This document shows positions 60,401 to 64,000 of a stretch of DNA of 64,000 nt, in pieces (position 1 is the first letter of the stretch; every line of letters starts with the position of its first letter). This DNA comes from Nocardiopsis sp. TSRI0078 (GTDB lineage Bacteria > Actinomycetota > Actinomycetes > Streptosporangiales > Streptosporangiaceae). The notes under the pieces are model-generated. The model was not told the origin of the DNA. It saw only the letters and a list, made by a program, of their open reading frames with translations, and searched no databases. The stretch is taken from NCBI RefSeq assembly GCF_001905145.1, contig NZ_LWLB01000036.1, positions 223,989 to 287,988 of the forward strand, written 5' to 3'. The position numbers were made by a program, and so were the translations under genes.

Positions 60401-63266
60401 GCAGTTCACGGACATCAGCCGCACCGAGTGGGGCGCCAAGGTCGTGCCGAGCAGCCGCGGAGCGAAGATCCTGGACGCACTGCCGGGCAGCCAGCTCAGC
60501 GACTCCCGTGCCCAGCCCCGGACGAACAGCGCCGGCGACTCCCACGGCGGGGGCCGGGGCCGCGGCGGAGAGTTCCGCCCCGCCGGGCTGACCACCGGCG
60601 GCATCTCCTACGACGGGCACGAGGGCATCTACACCGGTGCGCCGGGTGTGAACACCAGCTCGTCCCATGGGGCCGAAAGGGGCTCCAACCAGGCCGTCAA
60701 GGGCTACCAGGAGTCGGACCAGCTCCGCCAGGGGCCCGTCTACCTCGTGGAGTACGACGCCACCTGGGCGTTCGCCGCGGGCAGCAAGCTCAAGGCGCCC
60801 GCCGCCTTCCACCCGAACGACCCGAGCCTTGCGCCGACCCCGTTCTACTCCCGGCCCACCCGCTGGGGCGTGGACGACGTCACGGTCAGGATGGCCGGCT
60901 GGTTCTCGGAGTCCGACGCGGTCGCGATGGGCTTCCTCACGCCGGACCAGGCGAAGGACCTGGCCCCCCTCATGGGCCGGATCAACCAGGCGCGGGAGGA
61001 GTTCAGCCAGGCGGAGGCCGCGTACGCAGACACCCGGGCCCCGCTGGAGGGCCTGGCCGAGAGGTACGCCGCCGACCCGGGCGACCGGAGCGCCGAGAGC
61101 GCCTACAACGCACAGGAGGACAAGTACGCAAAGGCGCTGTCCGACTTCGACGACCAGATCGACGCCCTGATCGAGACCGTGAACAACACGCGCACCACGC
61201 TGGGGGGCGCCGGTCAGGGGACGGACGGCGGCACCGCTCCCCCCGTGCGTACGGTGAGCGGCGACGGAAGCGGAGGGACGACCCGCGCACCGGCCACCGG
61301 CGGCACGACCACCACGACCACCACGAGTACCGGGAACACGGGTGCGCCCCCCGCCCCCGGTGGAGTGCCCCCGGTCGGCACCACGACCACCGGCGACACC
61401 GGCGGCACCACCACGACCACCGGCGGGACCCAGCCGACCGTCACCGTGACCCCGCCGGGCCCGGCGCCCGCGCCCACGGGACCGCGACAGGAACTGGTCG
61501 ACCGATTCCGGGCGGAGCTGAACCTCCGTCCGCCGGAATCCGACACCCCCGACCGGGATCCCGGCGCGCTGGACTCGGACGGCTCCAGGAACCCCCGGGA
61601 CGGCCAGGAGCAGAACACGAACACCGCGGACGCGCGGGTCGAACGCGCCTCCGACGCCGCGGACACCGCGGCCCGGGAGGCCCGTGACGCACGCGATAAC
61701 GCGAGCGGCCTCTCCACCCCCCTGGACCGCGGCAGGGCCGACCTTCGGGACGGCATCCGCATCCTCACGGGCTCCGGCGACGGAGCACCCGCCGCCGGGG
61801 CCGGAGGACCCGCGCCCGGGACCGACGGTGCCCCCTCGCCGGGGGCGGTACGGCAGGCACGTGACGCGCGGGAGGCGGCGGACACGGCGCACACCGATGC
61901 CACCGCCGTCCGCGACGGCTTCAACACCGCCCGCGGCGACGCCCTCACGAGGATGCCCGAACCCGATCGCGGCGCCTTCGACGGACGGCTCAGGACGGCC
62001 ACCACGGCGGCCGAGAGCGCGGCCACCGCCGCGACCGACGCCTGGAACACCGCAGACAGGCACGCGGACACCGTCATCGGACTCGGGAACGACCTCAACG
62101 CGACCCCGTCGCGGTACCGGGAGCTCAGCACCGCCGTGGAGGGCCTGTCCGGGCAGGACCGGCCCGTCGGCGGGGCCCGGGCCGCCCAGGACGCGCGCGA
62201 CCGGGCCGATGCCCTGATCTCCGACCTGGAGGGGATCGCCGATCGCGCCGACACCGCGCGGGAGGCGGCGGAGACGGCCGCGACGGAAGCCGGGACAGCG
62301 AAGACGGACGCCGACACCGCGCGGGAGGCGGCCGACCGGATGGCCGCGGACGCCGAGGCCCTGCGGACATGGGCCGAGGACCTCAGCACCAGCGCGTCCG
62401 GCCACCGGGACGGCGCGGACCGGGCCGCCCAGAACGCGCGGGACGCCGGTGAGGCGGCCCAGCGTGCCGCCGATGCGGCCGAGGACGCCCGCACCGCCGC
62501 GGACGCGGCGGCGGACAGGGCCGCCGAGGTGCGTGCCGGCGCCGCGGACGCCGCCAGGGACGCTGCGCGGGCCGAGGCCGACGCCCGCGCGGCCCGCACC
62601 GCCGCGGACCTCGCGGCCCAGGCGGCGGCGAACGCCTCCCGGCCCTCCCCCGGCGGGCGGACCGCACCGGACACGGCCGACGGCCCCGGGAGGACGACGG
62701 ACACCCGGGAGGACGCCGCTCGCCGGGGCGCGGAGGACGCGCGGGCGAGGGCCCAGGAGGCCCGGCAGACCGCCCGCGAGGCGGCGGAGCGCGCGGCCCG
62801 GGCCGCCGAGGACGCGAAGCAGCTGGCCGAGCGGGCACAGGACCTGCGCACCAGGGCGGACGCCACCGCGCGGGAGGCCGAGGAGGCCGCCGCTCGCGCG
62901 GACGAGGCGCGGAAGATCGCCGAGGAGGCCCGGAGTGCCGTCGGCATGACCGTGAGGGCCGCCAACGAAGCCCTCGCCGCCGCTCGTCGCGCACATACGT
63001 TGGCGCAGCAGGCTGCTCAGAGGGCGGCGGCCGCGGCCGAGCGTGCCGCGGAGGCCGTGGAGACCGCTCAGGAGGCCCGCGACGGCGCCGAGAAAATCGC
63101 CGAAAGCGCACGGAAACGCGCCGAAAGCGTACGGAAGCTGCTGGAGAGGATCATGGCGGCCATGAAGCCGGGGAGGACGTCGTCCGAGGGCGTCCCTCCC
63201 CCCGGGCAGAACCCCCCGGGGCGTCCGTCCGGCGGATCGGGTTCCACGGTTCCCGGCCGGAGCTGA
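51489..63266 (+). CDS. Giant modular protein with CpnT/WXG100-like N-terminus and C-terminal coiled coil
   Basis: The 3925-residue product starts at ATG 51489 (GGAGG 11 bases upstream). Residues 1-240 are helical with hydrophobic stretches (~112-140, ~157-177: GQFIQLLAEIAWAIATAKF), like N-termini of CpnT-type exported toxins. A Pro-rich linker (~243-331), a helical domain (~334-518) and a long disordered stretch (~518-950) follow. After a helical hairpin (~962-1045) come about five beta-rich modules (~1138-1424, 1498-1684, 1771-2041, 2224-2508, 2535-2778), separated by Asn/Thr/Gly/Asp-rich linkers. A mixed domain (~2858-3235), a Thr/Gly linker and an Ala-rich coiled coil (~3381-3891) end it. 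No known toxin domain is recognised. Likely type VII-exported or surface-located; role unknown. Confidence 0.7.
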   Translation: MPLDHNMSDSSRTAIKVLTGIDVPRANPTKLFHAAEVYTTLIHRLNTLDELIQLSRARVRRNFNGRTADYYEHSLNQFTQGENNYVGSAKDNSATMTTELRKAGANVEYMHMMVIGQFIQLLAEIAWAIATAKFTFGATLKFIPIFKAIRSLAMRRILAWLVITVPSHQIISQIFASMDSIIQRIQIGRGTRTTMDGTLTKSAHTGGAIEGALSAVLSAGMDGLFSKNLHHLLKNSLDDLNHLPDPPPVTRPGPDGGPPPTGPLNDAPNGPPPDPKGPTKEDPPPGSGPDHGTDTPPPGGGPDRDAPPPREDPDRGPGTPAPKDEPSPDLPTPSLNKDLASLFGRHNDELLTPYNPASPTGAGAFDNTTKAAAARDDFADLFARHFGDHLGQTAARDLGRDYANTLATHWGRPDLGQHLRDTIGDRLPPHTRDHLANVPATLQKPLADYFSTTSAYAQQTGGSIGSGATEGYLGEGLGSLADGRGWEASIWSATAGASQAGIQQGATDTTLATTDLFNDKDKPNTTPPPPPRTESNGTDNRVDPDSTNPWGHGNDDPGQGGDRAPERGGDGPQRGEDRDDGPAPSRQDDGSSPYDRDGVPDVDDVPDLVSDTGSDTGSEFGDPDDLGRASDDTARVHDDEDTRTPFSDPLKTPENDKDPFGTAGTAYPGLNDDLFPPGTNDDPLIVNFLNAIVPDNPEMNAPPGTGQTTPTPGNNGNNGDPNPADRSVPQPEQHTPAPVAVAPPVGQAAPPPATAPQNPASDSGQRSASSERDSGGRSPQRTGDTRTPDSSTDRSVSDDVRTATESAPPAPQTATTDGTTGRDDPGSSTDEQQADPDTVRTPEQRTESEDAPPSPPPAAEDGADHRDTTARTESGPPSQTGDTTPLPGALDDHFPAPTPPPGSPGDQGAVPPLRTGEQDGAPPTVPVPPPLTAPPLGQGGPSAPAPAAASGQGNRVPQATPNRITTAIRLGELASASIKDAISGYQRAQDLVDQTREAESQGRPDADDLRARAHEAQREANEAHRSYDDLARMQADLLRTDGLTTVMAVVETPAGPSGDTGPVPLGGTSRDIRLGPLSTDSPVPQGESLTGDTPDPADRGPTDDRDDTGTGSSGDRDRSTQEGAPPEGAPPPRPLPALTYDGGLVPDRSGQSYDLGYLATSTLLGPHMLFAEHLPGFVDDVLTHTPGMPGPARRGIVDGVVDILTREGPRPFLREGGHPVGATHNGQTWSVDIDLRPDDGDFHHVDAKALNGGGDSRFLRLHDTGPGVDSSDGGSRGAGKTLGAKFTMSPFYMTGVNGNDAGPIAAVGGRGGTKVRGTSGSASTSANSASGLELLGTPNLYVGDLRMGASVTGPGLTAPRVQEGTAYNGLVMSLPGEVLSSSDAPLRIVPDNGPADANGHHPPVNRPFTGTSHPIEITRFSPVPPPPATASGGGNTTGNTSGDTTGDTGGNTTSGDGGTGRGGGGRPGKSTLGTWLADHFLGPRPEGGRDGGHTTSRRERRDNDYRERIETTFDNDRVQQYLPQMSNSSAHIRIEIPGSRPRIMRMWSVSTEYNRKDFAPGLADFVHSNTAVKSASSSVKHSTVASGSVGGGFGIWLDLPNGKSIRLDVPFVEYSATFERSTGVALNTSGTNSHVVHAPSGHAAYDVKRDYYVRIQGEPEAHRFEGNSVELLTIEDARQLNGEPSKAPDPTGEPTAPPRPPFPNLAVDRPTDLSGATVRGFGHAPPAAPANNGGTAGTTGNSNTGTTNTTDTTGNNSADGDAQSPPPPQRPFYDDLAYRVLSGISEKRPGLVIPDLARTGKDYAVRPSHMDPDGPVHSFRERWGLRRNVDVARENTLKVINALSESGLKSGAPDLPGNGIPVRLKESALIDPTMIREDRGGRPETVTVRVYGDFDRLVHQFDTTASGGGRFAGSAGITTMKGSSANHALGLTTGASVRTDAGADVRGVPRVLGNPSVSLSASLNKGKGSSQGLSHSSEETVLFSGDSDVWTSRTRFTARLFEHDDIGMARDDRPQREHGAPLLGNGMDAQTVLLTPRMPPVASDSPNTLSDPTGTARDDETATSSDGRETRNTPEATVTTGTRGGDSTQTNTSGDTAPATTGGRQPLTPEQARDVIVRNFVPRTTPGGTAGEDRGGRWTVIRDGVVHTWGRLFGGGAEIVAPPQNTATNTTGTDSGQAVVLTSPPPPGGTANTTTGTTPETVSPGGDRSGDGAPANRPPQGPPTLNQARAQAIRRIGGTFERVNTHFDAGSRGMRGLLEETYRTFSDPRSGLHNGYRRKLESFLSQTSGGGRQFENHLSAEELATSKSVTTPSGSRIRQEMSGGFWSPHDVRATVATKVEIDTVTDFRPVDAQMRWNGGSEVTLSTSSSLTGGLGFKLGGSGGRNPNPHPSDGSLPTEAVRPIPLLGPSLSRTFFSRGTSHTQSTSFTSSVLFIPDNTKVYAFRASGHLTQAVEFLKNWSIGPPLNWKTLFHGWTAPVQNLLAGYVHSRDAQQEGLVMDRATRDESGTGVNLSPQPNPKTPDTAQVRPGFENNGRQIQPADPEAAIQELVNDLAGNGLELTNGGRELLLQKLTTHLGQNPDSTVPVPVKVRALGPEPTSDSLPHPMRSASPAKVYVNLTRDPSRTDVSYVGQSGYYIESHTWKATDANSRNRGTGTTVGADGVLLQPLPYAQDDQGPDGQPEHRPLFASPAGAVSSSTSDGRSSGESQDDARTVELHLNTPYAKVGADTTLTLTLELGEPKGGENGNPPRSTYTGTAGSGRIETMYPFAYMTFDPPATTTTGEGTQSTGTDLPAPPPAIATSTDSTGSTGTAPADQNTPPSPEGGNTTGDRTGTDTTGNDRAPAPPEDGGTTRRPGAPVHASVSDALRTWTGDAGPRPGNDTAITKPTMVQDGGQALRDKANVVIAQSLGWQPPAGTPEGGRPTRATADAARAYLADAYGQDPVYNEIDHSLSDKAVKAVYPSASRNSEGVQFTDISRTEWGAKVVPSSRGAKILDALPGSQLSDSRAQPRTNSAGDSHGGGRGRGGEFRPAGLTTGGISYDGHEGIYTGAPGVNTSSSHGAERGSNQAVKGYQESDQLRQGPVYLVEYDATWAFAAGSKLKAPAAFHPNDPSLAPTPFYSRPTRWGVDDVTVRMAGWFSESDAVAMGFLTPDQAKDLAPLMGRINQAREEFSQAEAAYADTRAPLEGLAERYAADPGDRSAESAYNAQEDKYAKALSDFDDQIDALIETVNNTRTTLGGAGQGTDGGTAPPVRTVSGDGSGGTTRAPATGGTTTTTTTSTGNTGAPPAPGGVPPVGTTTTGDTGGTTTTTGGTQPTVTVTPPGPAPAPTGPRQELVDRFRAELNLRPPESDTPDRDPGALDSDGSRNPRDGQEQNTNTADARVERASDAADTAAREARDARDNASGLSTPLDRGRADLRDGIRILTGSGDGAPAAGAGGPAPGTDGAPSPGAVRQARDAREAADTAHTDATAVRDGFNTARGDALTRMPEPDRGAFDGRLRTATTAAESAATAATDAWNTADRHADTVIGLGNDLNATPSRYRELSTAVEGLSGQDRPVGGARAAQDARDRADALISDLEGIADRADTAREAAETAATEAGTAKTDADTAREAADRMAADAEALRTWAEDLSTSASGHRDGADRAAQNARDAGEAAQRAADAAEDARTAADAAADRAAEVRAGAADAARDAARAEADARAARTAADLAAQAAANASRPSPGGRTAPDTADGPGRTTDTREDAARRGAEDARARAQEARQTAREAAERAARAAEDAKQLAERAQDLRTRADATAREAEEAAARADEARKIAEEARSAVGMTVRAANEALAAARRAHTLAQQAAQRAAAAAERAAEAVETAQEARDGAEKIAESARKRAESVRKLLERIMAAMKPGRTSSEGVPPPGQNPPGRPSGGSGSTVPGRS

Positions 63267-63490
63267 GCCCGAGTGCGGGGCACGGCTGTCCCCGTGAGGA
63301 GCGGGAACGCGCGCCGTGCCGCGCGGCGCCGGGCCGCAACCGCACACGCGGCACCGGGCGCACGGGTTTCCCCCCGCGCCTCCGCCAGGGAACGGGAAAT
63401 GCGACTCTCCTGGCGGACACACACCTCCTGTTTATCAGCGAGCCGTTCGGCCTTTGTTTCCCGGTACACAAAGGCATATGATCCGACACG

Positions 63491-63506
63491 CGGAAATAGA
63501 TTTCCG
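63491..63506. promoter_or_regulatory. Palindrome in the giant-gene spacer
   Basis: CGGAAAT-AG-ATTTCCG is a perfect seven-base-arm inverted repeat in an AT-rich patch about 490 bases before the second giant gene. It could be an operator or part of an unseen transcript. Confidence 0.4.
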
Positions 63507-63932
63507 TGAAACAGGGAATGAACGGCCTCCTTCCTGGGGCCTGCCCCCGCACGGGCGCCATCGCGAAAGTCGATCCGCCGACGACCGCCTCCCCCGGAAC
63601 CGGGGATGAATCCCCCATGGACGCGGCGACCGGCGTCGGCTGACACGGGTTCACCAACGCCCCCGCCCGGCTTTCGGCCCGCCACCACCAGGCTCCCGAC
63701 CGGAGGCTGGACCAGCCCTCCCCCACGAGCGCGACCCCGCCGCAAGGGAAACAGGAAAAGAATATCCGGTCGGCTCCAGGAGAACCGTTACCGAAATACG
63801 CGGCACGCCAAGCGGGTGGAACACGTTCCAAAAATACCCCGCCGCCTCCGGAGCACGCCCATGAGCTTTGGGGATTGACCGGGAGTGCGCCGTCGAGGGT
63901 TCCGGTCCTGGGAATGTACCACCGATCGGCGC

Positions 63933-63953
63933 GACTTCCCCGGTGCTACTTTC
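63933..63953 (+). promoter_or_regulatory. Putative promoter block of the second giant gene
   Basis: This near copy of the block at 51431-51450 differs by one inserted base and a few substitutions, with TACTTT as -10-like element, 41 bases before the ATG at 63994. Confidence 0.55.
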
Positions 63954-63993
63954 GTGCCCGCGTAGCGGCCCCGGTGGGAAGGTGGAATCGCGT

Positions 63994-64000
63994 ATGCCGT
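63994..64000 (+). CDS. Start of a second giant-protein paralogue (cut by window edge)
   Basis: Only ATG-CCG-T is inside the window. The 20 bases 63981-64000, covering the ribosome site and first codons, are identical to 51476-51495 at the start of the giant gene. With the shared promoter block this makes a tandem paralogue very likely. Confidence 0.6.

Larger units (their letters stand above)
63267..63993. other. Spacer between the two giant genes, 727 bases
   Basis: No convincing gene is present; short ORFs here lack codon bias and ribosome sites. The first 120 bases are GC-rich with possible hairpins (for example GGGG/CCCC arms near 63276-63295) that may end transcription. Bases 63440-63520 are AT-richer and include a perfect dyad. 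The promoter-like block of the next gene is at 63933-63953. Confidence 0.5.

Noticed and set aside
60381..63422. Long minus-strand open frames opposite the giant gene
   Set aside because: In high-GC DNA the antisense frames stay open by codon bias. Their products are Gly/Arg/Pro/Ala-rich and resemble nothing.
63606..63878. 90-residue plus-strand ORF in the giant-gene spacer
   Set aside because: Pro/Arg-rich, no ribosome site, no recognisable family and unlike local codon use.

Overview
The window is high-GC DNA with frequent GTG/TTG starts and strong GGAGG-type ribosome sites. It carries a mycobacteria-style folP-gpgS pair, a Tad pilus locus and a CpnT-like giant protein. Together these point to a filamentous actinomycete, most likely Nocardiopsis or a close relative. 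The genus is my inference; no 16S gene is present.

Layout. 1-1146: start of folP and complete gpgS. 1266-7662: an amidohydrolase, a TetR-type regulator with two DNA-binding domains overlapping a flavin monooxygenase, a glutathionyl-hydroquinone-reductase-like protein, pobA and an IclR regulator (aromatic or quinone metabolism). 7720-15879: a compact nuo operon with only the membrane arm (A, H, J, K, L, M, N) plus one fused, metal-ligand-free protein that looks like degenerate NuoB+NuoD. 16044-23651: an HD hydrolase, a PfkB kinase, a secreted coiled-coil wall protein, an AI-2E-family exporter, an RsbQ-RsbP stress-signalling pair, and a GH43 arabinanase with a LacI-type operator.

24243-29325 is a degraded genomic island beside tRNA-Pro(GGG). 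It contains integrase tails, IS3 and IS701 scraps, truncated genes, an intact orphan Imm49 immunity gene and a methyltransferase stopped by one amber codon. 29578-40259: a gene fragment, an esterase/hydrolase/phosphoribosyltransferase set, a VOC protein, an aldo-keto reductase, a TetR-MFS pair, a DUF2267 protein, an ArsR-SRPBCC pair and a DEAD-box RNA helicase.

40445-50030 is a 12-gene minus-strand Tad/Flp pilus operon with mostly 4-base overlaps. It starts with a lipoprotein and a W-D-repeat secreted protein and ends with an unusual OmpA-domain membrane protein. 50478-51116 encodes a DeoR sensor domain without a helix-turn-helix. Divergent from it, 51489-63266 is one gene for a 3925-residue modular protein: CpnT-like N-terminus, disordered linkers, serial Ser/Thr-rich beta modules and a ~500-residue Ala-rich coiled coil. 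At the right edge the promoter, ribosome site and first codons of this gene reappear, so a second giant paralogue begins at 63994. The giant-protein locus and the reduced nuo operon are the most unusual systems here.
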